The notes: generated from the letters alone by a model not told the origin. A DNA stretch of 64,000 bases from Forficula auricularia (GCA_024734495.1 JALMQS010000828.1:840180-904179), one strand, 5' to 3'; shown: positions 33,831 to 44,440, numbered from the stretch's first letter. Made by a program: numbers and translations.

Positions 33831-34539
33831 GGAAAAGGGATCGAATGCATTCATTCATTTATCAATTATATCAAGGATTTTCAACGAATTCGATGAATTT
33901 TCGTGAAAAAAGAGAAGATCACCCGTATCTAGATCAGTATCTCAAAATCGCCATTTCCTTTTCACTTGATTATTTTCTATATGTTAAATTAAGTGGAATA
34001 GATTGCTAACGTTTGAGGAAAATTCAATCTTTAGAAGAGGATATATTTATACATACCATACATTGCGGTAACTAAGGTAGAATGATCATTCTATTCTATA
34101 TGTATATATGTATACGCTTAAAGGGATCATACATCCCTAGTCAAATTAATCAAAGCCTGACTCTGGGACAAGCCTATTATTGAATTCATTCATAAAGTAA
34201 AAAAAAAATGTCTGGAAAGAGGAAAAAAAATATTTTCAACCATTATTTTTTTCTATGTGTGGATCAAATCTTGTTTGAATATTTGATTTTCAACATTTTT
34301 AAATTTTATTGGTATTTTGATTTTTTAATAAATTGTTAATGCTAAGGAAGTTACTTCACATAAGTATGTATTACAAAACGGCAAAAGTATATTTAAGGTC
34401 ATTTCAGAATTTGTTGAAAATTCTGCCCTAATCCCAAGTCAACAATCTTTCCATGACAAATATACCTCGAATTCATTCAGATTTAACTTTTTTTAAAATT
34501 AATTTTTGGTCCCTGCCCATTATCATTTTTCCATTGTGA

Positions 34540-34620
34540 TTGTTGTTTATGTTTATGTTTATGTTTATGTTACACGACCCAAGATGGGATCGTGACCCAT
34601 GGTTTGAAGCACTATAACAC
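34540..34620. repeat. (TTTATG)n repeat and hAT terminus
   Basis: Five TTTATG units are followed by GATCGTGACCCATGG and TTTGAAGCACTATA. The reversed sequence resembles a Charlie-type hAT end (...CTTCAAACCATGGGTCACGA). It is only a fragment. Confidence 0.5.
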
Positions 34621-34844
34621 AATAATTTTTCGAAATTTTAATCCGTTTCTATAGTAAATAATAATAAACATTTTACCAGGAGTTTTTTTGAATTATACAG
34701 AGAAGTTACGTACAGCGTACCGAGTTTTAGAAAACTCCACTTTTTCCACCAATTAAATAATGAATTTTTGTTTAACGACGTTCTTTTGGGAGCTTTAATA
34801 ATGTATCCAAAATAAAATAAAATGTGTAGTCTAATATTTTCTTC

Positions 34845-35330
34845 ATTAAATTGAAGGGTTGGTTTTGTCACAAATATAATAAAACAATAATTTTAATAAC
34901 TATTAGAATTATTTAATTGATAACTATACAGTTTCGGTCCCCACTGGTCGACCATCCTCAGTAGTTCTAAAAATTGAAATGAAACATTTATTTACATTTT
35001 TTCTTTTTATAGAGAATTATATAATACAATTTTTTTTTTTTTTTATTATTTTTACAATAATTTGAAATCATACATACATCTCGTTCAAGAACCGGAATTT
35101 GTCATTTCACATGAAACATTCATTCTTAAATCTTCAATATAGATACATCACACAATTCATTACAATCACACACATACATATATATAGCAACAATTTATAT
35201 TAACATGCATATCTAGTGGTGACCGAAACTGTATAGTTATCAATTAAATAATTCTAATAGTCATTAAAATTATTGCTTTATTATACCTGTGACAAAACCA
35301 ACCCTTCAATTTAATGAAAAATTTAAATCA
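34845..35330 (-). mobile_element. third Penelope-like family, inverted terminal repeats
   Basis: About 100 bases at 34845-34945 (AATTGAAGGGTTGGTTTTGT ... ACTATACAGTTTCGGT) recur inverted at 35218-35330. On the minus strand the left copy reads CTGAGGA, T, GGTCGACC..., GGGACC, GAAACTGTATAGT, again the box order of a hammerhead. The interior is AT-rich and noncoding. Attribution to PLEs rests on this architecture, with no coding evidence. Confidence 0.5.
34924..34975 (-). ncRNA. hammerhead-like motif, third PLE-like family
   Basis: CTGAGGA (fits CUGANGA), one extra T, a GGTC...GACC hairpin with a long loop, GAAA, then ACT-GTAT-AGT as a possible helix III. Helix I is weak. This is a decayed or divergent version. 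Confidence 0.4.
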
Positions 35331-35448
35331 AGTCACTTAAGTTCTGGAAGAAATCTAATATTTTCTTTATTGCGATATCTTTTTAATTAATGATATAATA
35401 AAATAAAAATATAATCTCACTTGACTGAATTTCTGACTTAGAGAAAAA

Positions 35449-35772
35449 TTACTTGATATTCGTGTTTCCGATCGGTTGCTATAGTTGAGTTTTAAACGAG
35501 TCAAAATAGATATAATGATTGACATGAGAGGTTAAATGAAATAATATGTCTTCAGAAAATAATAAAATTCAAATTTTGTGTTTCCCCGCACAGTTGTATT
35601 CGCTTAGCAGAAAAGATGGTCTTGAATTCACGATTAAATTATTTTTTCTCTGTTTTTACAACCATATATCTTTTATAAAATGGTCGGCAAATAGTTTTGT
35701 TTTTTCATTTTAACATAAGTTGAAAATTCCGAGTTTACTGTAATTACTTGATATTCGTGTTTCCGATCGGTT
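35449..35772. repeat. pair of 30-bp direct repeats
   Basis: ATTACTTGATATTCGTGTTT followed by CCGATCGGTT occurs at about 35449-35478 and 35743-35772, with 264 bases between. The repeats are essentially identical while the intervening DNA is AT-rich. The pair could be long target-site duplicates or short terminal repeats. Confidence 0.65.
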
Positions 35773-35925
35773 TTTGATAACATCAAATAAATAGATAAAT
35801 TAATGTGTCCATAATGAGTTTTTAAGGGCAATTTCAGTAAGCAATATGTTAAAATGTTTGATTTTTGAAACGTTTTTTGTCGAAATTAACTCGACAAGCA
35901 CCTCTAAAATTGTTATCATCTAAAC

Positions 35926-36532
35926 AAGTGGTATTCAAACTTTGTCGACTCACGACACCTTTAACTATAAGGTTTTTCGGGAAACCCCATCCCACCCTAA
36001 GAAAAATACGAGGGGTGAACCACGACCTAAAATCGTGTACACCTACTTCCAATTCCACTTTCATTTCCAGGTAGACAATCTATCTAATGAATTCCAAAGT
36101 AATTCCTAATAATTCCAAAGACGGTGTACACCTAATTCCAATCGCCGAAAAATATATATTAAAATAATATTTAAAGTAAATCAATATGTTTTAGGCACTT
36201 AATGTAAAGACAATTTTAAGAAAAGTATTCAAATTTTGACATAAAATTAATGTAATTCACTCATTAATAGGATTAACTTGTGCTCCCAGTGTCACCTAAT
36301 CTTGTATTATATTTAAAGAGTGGGGTATGCTTGCATTTTTTCATACAAATTGTCGATGTCTAGCTCTTCATATTTGTGTGTTTTTTTTTTAATTTAAGGG
36401 CGCATCGACTGCCGGAGACATTACCGTGTGTATTTAATTTACTTCTATATTTTGATTTTGTTGCCCATACGTTGGAAATCGAATGGAATATTTTTTTGAC
36501 TCCCGGAACCCCAGGGAGTTTGAAGACCACTG
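35926..36532 (-). mobile_element. hAT (Charlie/ZBED-like) remnant with perfect 8-bp TSD
   Basis: Exact duplicates ATCTAAAC lie at 35918-35925 and 36533-36540. The left end AAGTGGTATTCAAACTTT and the reversed right end CAGTGGTCTTCAAACTCC are matching TIRs. On the minus strand around 36390-36480 the peptide ATKSKYRSKLNTHGNVSGSR resembles the last segment of hAT transposases ('...KTKYRSRLN...DLRxAL'). The rest of the transposase is gone. Confidence 0.85.
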
Positions 36533-36540
36533 ATCTAAAC

Positions 36541-37622
36541 TTAAAAAACAACTTTATTTTATATTGATCTGCATATTTTCCTTTCCTGCATGTGCTTTCT
36601 TAAAGTAAGAGGTTTATAGAGAGCCGCTATCGAATAGATATTTACAATTTAAGGCTAAGTTGATCACCAGCTAAGCTTAACCAAAAAGAAAGACAAACCC
36701 AACACGAATGAGATTCAATTTTTAATAAAAGAAAATAAACTGATAAGAATTAAAAATAGGGAGATTTAATGTGGATAATTAACCCCCCTCCCCCCACAAA
36801 CGATCTTAAAAAAGCAACAAAAGACGCCTATTAACTTAATAAGCTATTTAATTTTTCTATTTTTTAAGATAAATCGAATTGTTTAGAATTGACGCAAAAA
36901 AATATTGAATAAAATAAAAAATATTTTCCTTAAAATATATTAGGTATGTAGGTATATAAAATAAAAATAATTTCAAATTATATTATATGTAAAAGCAACA
37001 ACAATACAAAACACAAAGTGGAAGGTAATCTCGGAATAATAAGCTCTATAATTTTTTTGATAAAGTGGAATGATTTTATATTTTTTATCTCACTCCTTTC
37101 TTAACAGAGCATGAGAAAAGATTTTCATCCCCTTAGATTTAAATGTACAAAGAAAAGAAAAAAAAGAGTAAAACAGCGACAAAGATAAAGAAGAAGTGGA
37201 AGAAAAGAGGTTTTTAAAAAGTTGAAAAATTCGTTAAGTAGAAAAACACAAGAATCACGAAAATAAATAAAGGAAGAGGCTTTTCAAACTTTCCTTCATT
37301 TCTGTTCATCCCCTTTTTGTCGACTTATGCAATATTAAAATTGTTTATATCGATTTCTGGTTATACTTTAATGTAAATAAAATTAATTATTAAGACCTTT
37401 TGTAATTGTTTGTTCTATTATACATAAGAAAATAATAAACCATGGTAAACATTTCCAAAAGATGGGCTTTTAAACATATCTTCACATAAAAGGATCCTAA
37501 TATAGCTTAGTTCTTGTTAAGTCCAATTTATACGAAGATAGAACCACACTTGGACGAGCAAACACTTATCTTATTTAAGCGCATTTCAAAGAGAATGTCT
37601 CTTTGATGGAAATAATAATACA
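36541..37622. other. no gene recognised
   Basis: AT-rich sequence with homopurine tracts around 37145-37270. No repeat partner or coding domain was found. Confidence 0.4.
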
Positions 37623-37810
37623 CAGTGGCGCAACCACGGAGGGGGGCTAAGGGGCTGAACCCCCCCCCCCCCCCCCCCCACAAGGACAAGGAAAAAAATG
37701 AAAGTAAAGTAAAAATTAACAAATTAAAAAAATATTTGGAAAATGTGTGAGTGTGTGTGTATGTGTTAGCCCCCTCCCCACCCCCGGACAAAATCTTGGT
37801 TGCATCATTG
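37623..37810. mobile_element. short hAT-like MITE
   Basis: The left end CAGTGGCGCAACCACGGAGG and the reversed right end CAATGATGCAACCAAGATTT share the CAACCA core. The flanks ATAATACA and CATATACA agree at five of eight bases. A run of about 21 C and a TGTGTG tract fill the interior. It is noncoding. Confidence 0.55.
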
Positions 37811-38834
37811 CATATACACCTACATTTATGTGTATATATAATACCTAATTGAATCAATGATTTTCTTTTAAAAAATCAAAACCTCCTAATTTTGAATACT
37901 CATTTCGCCATAGGAAAGAATTGGGATAGTTTTTTATTCTTTATAAATAAATATTTTAAACATATTTACTTACTTTTATGTTATATAATCTCGTTGAGTA
38001 AGACAAGCAATGCACACTCACCTGGAACAAAAAGAAGAAAACATTATTAAAGAAAGGTTAAGATCAATTAATTTTTGCATTTATTTTTATTATTTAAATT
38101 ATTCAAGGTTAATAAATTACAATAAATATTACAACTTTTAATATTTCCATTATAATAACTCGTTAAAAAATATTTGTTTAAGAAAATGCGTTTTACAGGA
38201 AAAAAATTAATGAAATTTTTTTTTTACAGGTTGCCTGATAACTACGATATACTGAGAATAGAAGTTCTTAGAAAGATCATTTGAGTGCAAATAAGTCTGT
38301 ATTTTCAAAACCAACAATTCAAAAATTTTAAGAATTTATGATTTTTCGTTTTACCATATCGAATTTGAAAAATTCAATTTTTTCTTAATGTTTTTAAATT
38401 CAATTGGTACAAAGTGTTACTATTTAAGATATGATAGTGCACTAGTGCGTATACGCTACTTGAATGCTATTCTCGATTCAGCTTGACTGGTTTATATAAT
38501 AATACATTTATATTAAAATTATTTTTTACATAAAAAATGCAGAGGCACACGCACTCCAAGTTTGTATCTTTGTTCTATTTATTTTGATATTTGTTTATCG
38601 TATTATTATTTATTTATTTTTGGCAGAATTTACATTAAATTGAAAAATAGAAAGTGAATAGAAAGAAGTTTTATTTTTTTGACCGAAATCGATGGATTGC
38701 ACTAATTAATTTCTTAGAATTTATGAATTTTCAGAAATTTTAAGTATTTTAATAAAATTAAAATTTTTAATGAAATATGGATTTTAGCTACAGCAGTAGT
38801 CATGGGTTAATTATTAAGTATAAATGGTACACAG
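37811..38834. other. no gene recognised
   Basis: AT-rich anonymous sequence. CACTCACCTGGAACAAAAAGAAGAAAAC (38020-38045) resembles CTCACCTGAAACAAAAGAAAAAAAAC at 8440-8465, a short shared motif of unknown origin. Confidence 0.35.
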
Positions 38835-38870
38835 CAGTGGCATGCGGTCCATATGGATGCTGTGGATGCG
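38835..38870 (-). repeat. hAT family 1 terminus
   Basis: CAGTGGCATGCGGTCCATAT then GGATGCTGTGGATGCG mirrors the right end of the elements at 4477-5315 and 41098-41926. Only the terminus survives. Confidence 0.6.
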
Positions 38871-39229
38871 ATAAAATCTGAGAAAGTCAAGAGTATCATC
38901 TTCATTCCATATCTTAAATATATGAATCTCGTTTAGCTTTAATTTAAAATTTATGGAATTTTTTATCGTTAGATTTTGAATAGAATTTTACAGATTTCAT
39001 ATTTGAATCATTTTCGCTATCTTATGAGAAAATTTTTGATTTTATGAGGTTGAAAGTAAATTAGTTTACACCTACTCGACGTCTGACTTTCATTTAAAAT
39101 CTATAAATTGAATAAAAATATTAATTGTGATTAATGAACTAAACGATGTTGTGTCAGAAGTATTTGATTGCACTTAGCCGGTTTTTTTAGTTAATATTTT
39201 GTCTATCTTATTATAAAATTGTTTTACAG

Positions 39230-39343
39230 ACAAACTGTCTCGAAGGCTTGTCTAGGGAGCAGAGGGTGGTGGAAGAAGCATCGCCAGACACAATCATGTT
39301 CAAACCTGTCGATGCCAGTAGCAGCATCAGCCCGGTCATTTAA
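39230..39343 (+). CDS. candidate terminal coding exon of an unknown gene
   Basis: A pyrimidine-rich tract and TTGTTTTACAG form a strong splice acceptor directly before 39230. The following 37 codons are open and end at TAA 39341-39343. The peptide begins TNCLEGLSREQRVVEEASPD and ends SSSISPVI. Base composition is clearly richer in G/C than the flanks, codon use looks natural, and other frames close quickly. An AATAAA signal lies near 39550. I do not recognise the protein. Upstream exons are not visible in the window, so they would lie across a long intron or outside. Chance cannot be excluded. Confidence 0.4.
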   Translation, partial: TNCLEGLSREQRVVEEASPDTIMFKPVDASSSISPVI

Positions 39344-40074
39344 TAACTAGATCTCGATCCGCGGAGCCCCTGTTATTTAGACAACTGAATTGGCATATCA
39401 GTTAAGGTTATGACTGCTGGACGGCGTCTCTGCCTAGCATCTATTTGTACACTCAACATCAACAAAATTAAAAAAAAAAAAAAAAAAAAAAATTCAACCA
39501 TTATTATGAAAACGACAAAAACAATTTTATAATTAGGTAGACAAAATATTAATAAAAACAAAGAGGCTAAACGCAAGCCGTACTCGCGAACCTTAGATAT
39601 CGTAATTTTTTCCATATTACATCCAAACTTATTATTTTATAACAACCAAAAAAAAAAATTTATTGAAAGTACTCAGACACCGCAACTAAGATGGAAAGGG
39701 GGATTATTTTTACTTGCGCCTGGAAGTAGTCAAAGTGAAGATAGACTGTCCGCTCTCTCTTTAATATCAAATGTAAAACATCTAATGTTAAATTTGAAAA
39801 ATTATATTAAGCGGTTATATATAAATTTTACGAAAAATAAAATAAAATTTTCAAATGAAGCGACCTTTTTAGGACAGCATCCTCCCCAATTTATTTATTT
39901 ATTTATTTTTATAGCAGAGGTAGACTTAGATCATAATTTTTTCCAAAATAATTAAGTATTTGTAAAGTGGAATGCTTAGAGAAGTAACAATGCCGGAAAA
40001 GAGTGAACCAGATCACATACCAATGGTTCCATGCGTTATAATTTCCAAAATATTCAAGATAGGTATCAAATTCG
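39344..40074. other. possible 3' UTR, then anonymous DNA
   Basis: If 39230-39343 is a terminal exon, its untranslated region would extend to about 39575, after AATAAA. The sequence includes a 26-base A run at 39467. Beyond that nothing is recognised. Confidence 0.25.
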
Positions 40075-40318
40075 TTCTTAAAGAGATACCTCACCCTATG
40101 ATAATTTTAATTTTTTATTTTTGGCCCCAATTAAAATTCACCGAATTCAAAACAAAATCATTCGATTAAAATTTTAATACACTTTTTGATTTAGAGAAAA
40201 ATATAGCTTCTAAATGTTAAGTTTTTAATCCTGTTTAGTTTACGATCTAGAATCCTCTGACAGGCGGAGAGACATTATACCGACACTCCTGTTTTACTTT
40301 TTAAACGGAACCCTAAAA
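40075..40318 (+). repeat. dispersed insect-type repeat copy
   Basis: Shares ATTCGATTAAAATTTTAATA, TTAGTTTACGATC and CAGGCGGAGAGA with 8130-8260, and ends TTTAAACGGAACCCTAAAAA, the expected right end. Noncoding. Confidence 0.6.
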
Positions 40319-40329
40319 AGTTGGCTTGA

Positions 40330-41097
40330 GATTGAGTCAAATAAAGGCAGGTAGTTGTGACAAATCAATTTTATGAATGTATTCTGTATACTCTATAATA
40401 ATGATGATAAATTAATTTGGTTAAAAACATTCATGCAATGAGAAAGAAAGGTTCTCCTTCTAAGGTGAAAAACGATTTAAGCTATTATTCTTGAAAAATC
40501 TTTTTTATTTCTCTTTTCAAAATCACTTTTGATTTTATTATTGGCTTTGTGACTTTTTGCATCCCTAGTTTTAAACAAAAGAGTATATTGTTTGTTTGTG
40601 TGTCTCTCAGTGTTTCAATGTTACTTTTTTTTTGAAGAATAAAAAGAGGAAGATTCCGAAATGAGTGAATGGGCCATTCATACAAAGAATATCTCGGTTG
40701 ACCTGTCCAAAAAGAAACCAGCCAGTTACAAGAAAGGCAACACAATAACCGATTCTTTCGCCTGTTTCTTTGCTGACAGACTGACACAGATTGTCCCCCC
40801 AATCAGTTCTTTGTCATCCGTTGTCATTTTCTCTTTTCATATTCAATTAGAAAAATTGTCAAATTTCTCTCGATGGAGTTTTTTATTTATTTATTTATTT
40901 TTCGATTCCAATCATGAAGAGAGCTCTGTATTTATTATTATATTCTTCTTCTCATCTTCTTATTTTTTAATTGGATTTCGGAAACTGAGCCCATGCATTA
41001 TTTTATAATAATTTCAAAACAATTAAATTCAAAAAATTCGAAATATCGAAAGAAAAGGGTTAAATTTTTGAGAATTTATATTATTATCAGTGGCGGT
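40330..41097. other. no gene recognised; overlapping open frames at 40485-41008
   Basis: Frames of 105 codons (minus, 40485-40802) and 115 codons (plus, 40661-41008) overlap. Neither has a recognisable domain. Positions 40650-40860 are GC-richer and unique in the window. Confidence 0.3.
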
Positions 41098-41926
41098 TGG
41101 TGACTTTTCAATAAGGGGATATACTGTCCAAAATAGTAGCCTTCATTTTTTAAACTTTGTTATAATCTTCGCTTTTTTTTGCAAATTTTATCGAATCATT
41201 TCATCGGCATCATTTTCGTTATTTTTCATATTTAACATTCGATTTTTAAAAAATATATTTTGAAACATTCGCCCCAAACAGATACTGCTTTCTGTGAGTG
41301 AGGGTAGGACTTAGAAATTAATTCTTGTGACTTAAACTCGACAGTCTCTGAAATGGAAATCGACCATTTTCAACAATGAATAAGCCTGTCCTATAATAAA
41401 ATCTTACATTTCTCCTAATTCTATTACTATAAGAAACCTATGACTTGTCTATAGTACTCATAGTTATTACCGATCTTATCTATTGAGAGTTCTTAAAAAT
41501 AAATTAGTCTAAAGATTCTCAAATCATCTTTATTTATTCCATTTTTTTCTATTATTATTATTATTTTAATAGTTCCTCAGCAAGAACAATTTTTATTCTA
41601 CTAAAACTCGTCTGAACGTCTGAACTTGTCTTTGACTTGCTTGAACTGGAAGATTTACCTACCAGCAAAAACTTCAAACCTTCTATTGGCACCCTTTTCG
41701 AAAAAATTGTTAATTTTAATTGCCCCTTGAAACTAAGAAACAATTTTATTTCCTTTCGAGAACCAATATACTTTTCAAAACAAAAAATGTTTTTTATAGA
41801 AATATTTGAAATAACGGATAATCATTTAAAAATTTAAAGACCCTCCTTAATTTATGAAAATACTCTAAATGTTTGAAATTTTAGGGATGCGCCGCATCCA
41901 TAGCATCCATAGACCCCACGCCACTG
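41098..41926 (-). mobile_element. non-autonomous hAT, family 1, copy 2
   Basis: CAGTGGCGG and CGCCACTG (with CC for GC) ends are flanked by ATTATTAT and ATTATTAA, seven of eight bases matching. It is collinear with 4477-5315 throughout. On the minus strand a frame covering 41561-41743 ends SFSRIKIVLAEELLK, preceded by a serine-rich stretch, the same remnant as in copy 1. No zinc finger or catalytic domain is present. Confidence 0.85.
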
Positions 41927-42106
41927 ATTATTAAATTGAAATTTTCCAATTACTGAAAAAATTGCCACATTAAATAAAATTTCCTCGTCCACTGCCAGTA
42001 AATGTTATATTTTAGGAGTCATTTAAACATAATTCAAATAAATAATTTAATTGATTTTTTTAGATTTTCGTGGATGGTTAATTTAATTTAATTTAAGATT
42101 TTGTTT

Positions 42107-42188
42107 GCTGAGAGTGGCAGAGCTGTTGATTCATGATGAGAAATCAATGAGGTTGTTCTCTACTTGATGCAAATGAACATAATCTACA
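42107..42188 (+). mobile_element. Penelope-like repeat fragment without hammerhead
   Basis: TTTGCTGAGAGTGGCAGAGC, TGTTGATTCATGATG, GAGAAATCAATGAGGTTG and CTTGATGCAAATGAACAT follow in order. The hammerhead-containing middle part is absent, which makes this a variant or an internal deletion. Confidence 0.6.
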
Positions 42189-42439
42189 GGGTCTTTCAGA
42201 GAAATGCTTGGCCCGGGGCAACTAATATTTTTGATGGCCTTCAAAATTTAAAATAAAACTCTGGACAAGAAAAAAAACAGTTATATTTTATATTTATTAA
42301 ATTACAACATTTATTTATTTCACAGAAACTTTGCGCGCTTCAACATTAAAAAAATTCAGTTTTTATGAGGCCTCTAAAATTGTGAGGCCCGAGGGACGCT
42401 GCCTCTCTTGACCCCCCTTTGATAGGCCCTATAAAATCG

Positions 42440-42482
42440 AATTTCATTATTTTGAATATAATATATTCAAAATAATGAAATT
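42440..42482. repeat. perfect palindrome
   Basis: AATTTCATTATTTTGAATAT faces its exact complement over two bases. It sits close to a block of PLE inverted repeats but is not part of them. Confidence 0.6.
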
Positions 42483-42642
42483 CCATTTTCATATAGTCTT
42501 TAGGTCAGGGACGTCAAGAAAAAATTTTCAGGCAGTTGCAAAGCTTGGAGACAAATAATTAAATTATTAAATTTTTATTTAAAAGAGGGAATAAAAGAGT
42601 GTGTCTTCTGCTGGAAAAATTAATTTTTTAATTTATTTATAA

Positions 42643-42689
42643 CGAGACCATAGTTTCGAGGGCTTTGCCCTCTTCACCAGTCTAATACA
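42643..42689 (-). ncRNA. degenerate hammerhead-like motif (PLE)
   Basis: The minus strand has CTGGTGA in place of CTGATGA, a perfect GAGGGC-AAA-GCCCTC helix II, GAAA and CTATGGTC. The invariant A of the first box is changed, so it is probably inactive. Confidence 0.6.
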
Positions 42690-42740
42690 ATTGATTCCCT
42701 GGAATTGATGAGTTTACACATCAATTTCTGTGAATCAATT

Positions 42741-42787
42741 GTAATAGACTGATGAAGAGGGAAAAGCCCTGGAAACTATTATATAGT
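42741..42787 (+). ncRNA. degenerate hammerhead-like motif (PLE)
   Basis: CTGATGA is intact and helix II is imperfect (GAGGGAAAAGCCCTG). GAAAC is followed by TATTATATAG, so the AGTC cleavage side is lost. Confidence 0.55.
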
Positions 42788-42916
42788 TAAATATTTAAAT
42801 AAAAATTCAAATTGAAAGTTTGTTTTTGCCGAGAATAGCAGAATTTTTATAAATTAAAGGAGACAATAAAAGAGTGTGACTTCTGTTGGAAAAATAAATT
42901 TTTAATTTATTTATAA

Positions 42917-42953
42917 CGAGACTATAGTTTCGAGGGCTTCATTAGTCAATTAC
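42917..42953 (-). ncRNA. truncated hammerhead-like motif (PLE)
   Basis: The minus strand keeps CTCGAAACTATAGTCTCG, but the left half of helix II is deleted and the first box reads CTAATGA. It is a non-functional relic. Confidence 0.5.
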
Positions 42954-42980
42954 AATTGTGTCAAATCCTGTGAATCAATT

Positions 42981-43027
42981 GTAATAGACTGATGAAGAGG
43001 GCAAAGCCCTCGAAACTATAGTCTCTT
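42981..43027 (+). ncRNA. hammerhead-like ribozyme motif (PLE)
   Basis: AGA-CTGATGA, extra A, helix II GAGGGC-AAA-GCCCTC, GAAA, ACT-AT-AGT helix III, C, then TCT pairing with AGA. All invariant core bases are present. Helix I is only three sure pairs unless longer pairing is recruited, which is typical of minimal PLE hammerheads that may act as dimers. Confidence 0.65.
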
Positions 43028-43344
43028 AAATTAAAAAATGTATTTTTCCAGCAGAAGTCACACTCTTTTATTTCCCATTTAATTTATAAAAATTCTGCTA
43101 TTCACGGCAAAAACAAACTTTCAATTTAAATTTTTATTTAAATATTTAATTTTTTGAGTATTTTAGCACAACTAGAATAGACTGTACATGTGTACATACT
43201 TCAATACAAACATACCTACGCGACATTAAAAATAGTTTAGTGAGGCCGGGCAGCAAGTCAGGGTTGTACAGAAATTTTCCCAGAGGGCACATATGCGCCT
43301 CTTTCTCCCCTTTTGCTTTAAGCATAGATTTTAATCTGGGATCT

Positions 43345-43420
43345 ATAACTCAATGTAATAGAGCAATTCGTCGGCCATGCAGACGACACAGGTTCGAATC
43401 CCTGTAGACTCTTTTGTCTA
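43345..43420 (+). repeat. tRNA-like sequence or SINE head
   Basis: Roughly cloverleaf-like. A possible acceptor is GGGATCT/AGACTCT with one mismatch and wobbles. There is a CTC/GAG D-stem, a TCGTC/GACGA anticodon stem whose loop could carry CAT, and a T-arm ACAGG-TTCGAATC-CCTGT. A TTTT follows at 43412. The weak acceptor stem argues for a pseudogene or SINE head rather than a functional tRNA. Confidence 0.4.
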
Positions 43421-44277
43421 TAATATAATTTTTTCCCTTATTCTCTAATTTAATTTAATTTGGGAATTGTCTTTAGACGAGACCACGTTGTTTAAATGCT
43501 GTTTAAATATAGTTTAATAAAAATAATATTTCACACTTATAATAAAAAATTCGATAATAAGGCTTTCTTGGCTTTTTCTTGATTTATTATTAATAATCTT
43601 AAAAGCAATTTCGTCCCTGATGAATATTTTTTTGATGGTAGTAAATTTTTCACCACTTTGAAGACGGATTATCCACTTCAGAATTTGTCCCAGTCGAGTG
43701 AATTTTTTCTCCTACTTCACTCGTTGTTTTATTTTATTTTTTTTTTTTTTTGAAAAATGTCACCCATATAGTCATTTGTTTTTATTCTAACGCGCGTGAC
43801 TTATCAGAGAAGTTAATTTATCAGGGGAAAACGTAGTTGAGCAGTAAGAGGTGGGACCACCCTGGAGAAAGAGGTCATTCTCTCACAAGGGGCGAATCAA
43901 AAGAGAAAGAAAAAACAATGACGGTTGTGTGTGTGTAGAATTATTTACCAACACGCAATGTTCTCTTAGTCTCAATGAGGAATTTAAAAGAGGAAATCAA
44001 AATTCAAAGAATACAGAGAAAGAATCAAAGGGAGAAATAGGAAAGAATCTGTATTATCACCATCTATACTAAAAGAAGATATCAAAGGCCGTAAATATGA
44101 GCTAAAAGCTGAATAATTAGATAAAAGAAACTCGGCTTTTATTTAGCCTATTTTTACAACCACCTTAATATATCAAGTATAAACTAATCTAAAATCAATT
44201 ATTGTAAATAATGAAATATTCAAAAACTAATCTATATTCAAAATAATTATAATCTTTAATTTGAAGCATTTCAGTAC
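43421..44277. other. no gene recognised
   Basis: Positions 43800-44070 are GC-richer, with a 73-codon plus-strand frame of basic composition (43851-44072). No domain was recognised, and the rest is AT-rich. Confidence 0.3.
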
Positions 44278-44440
44278 GAGTCAAATCGCATGTCCTTTTT
44301 AGCATCCTAAATACTTGAGATATCAAATTTATTCTTTTATGTCGTTAATAAGGAGAGAATGAGGGAATTCATGTAATTTTTCACAATTTTAAATTAAGAC
44401 AATTCTAAACGCAAGAGGGTACAAACCACCTAAAATTGGC
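44278..44440 (+). repeat. dispersed insect-type repeat, 5' part
   Basis: ACGAGTCAAATCGCATGTC, ATACTTGAGATATCAAATTT and AAGGAGAGAATGAGGGAATT match the order at 7850-7945 and 58590-58640. The right end is missing. Confidence 0.55.

Larger units (their letters stand above)
42580..43150. mobile_element. cluster of inverted Penelope-like terminal repeats
   Basis: Two inverted pairs lie back to back. Each arm holds TAAAAGAGTGTGTCTTCTGC (or a variant), AATTTATTTATAACGAGAC and a hammerhead-like motif. The pairs face each other over CAATTGATTC and its complement. Four motif copies occur here (42643, 42741, 42917, 42981). The outer ends carry GCCGAGAATAGCAGAA and its mirror. No protein remnant is seen. 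Confidence 0.75.

Noticed and set aside
40485..41008. Overlapping frames of 105 and 115 codons as genes
   Set aside because: They lie on opposite strands over the same DNA and neither resembles a known family.
43345..43420. Functional tRNA gene
   Set aside because: The acceptor stem has a mismatch and wobbles, and the anticodon loop size is uncertain. It is better treated as a tRNA-like SINE head unless a tRNA scan supports it.
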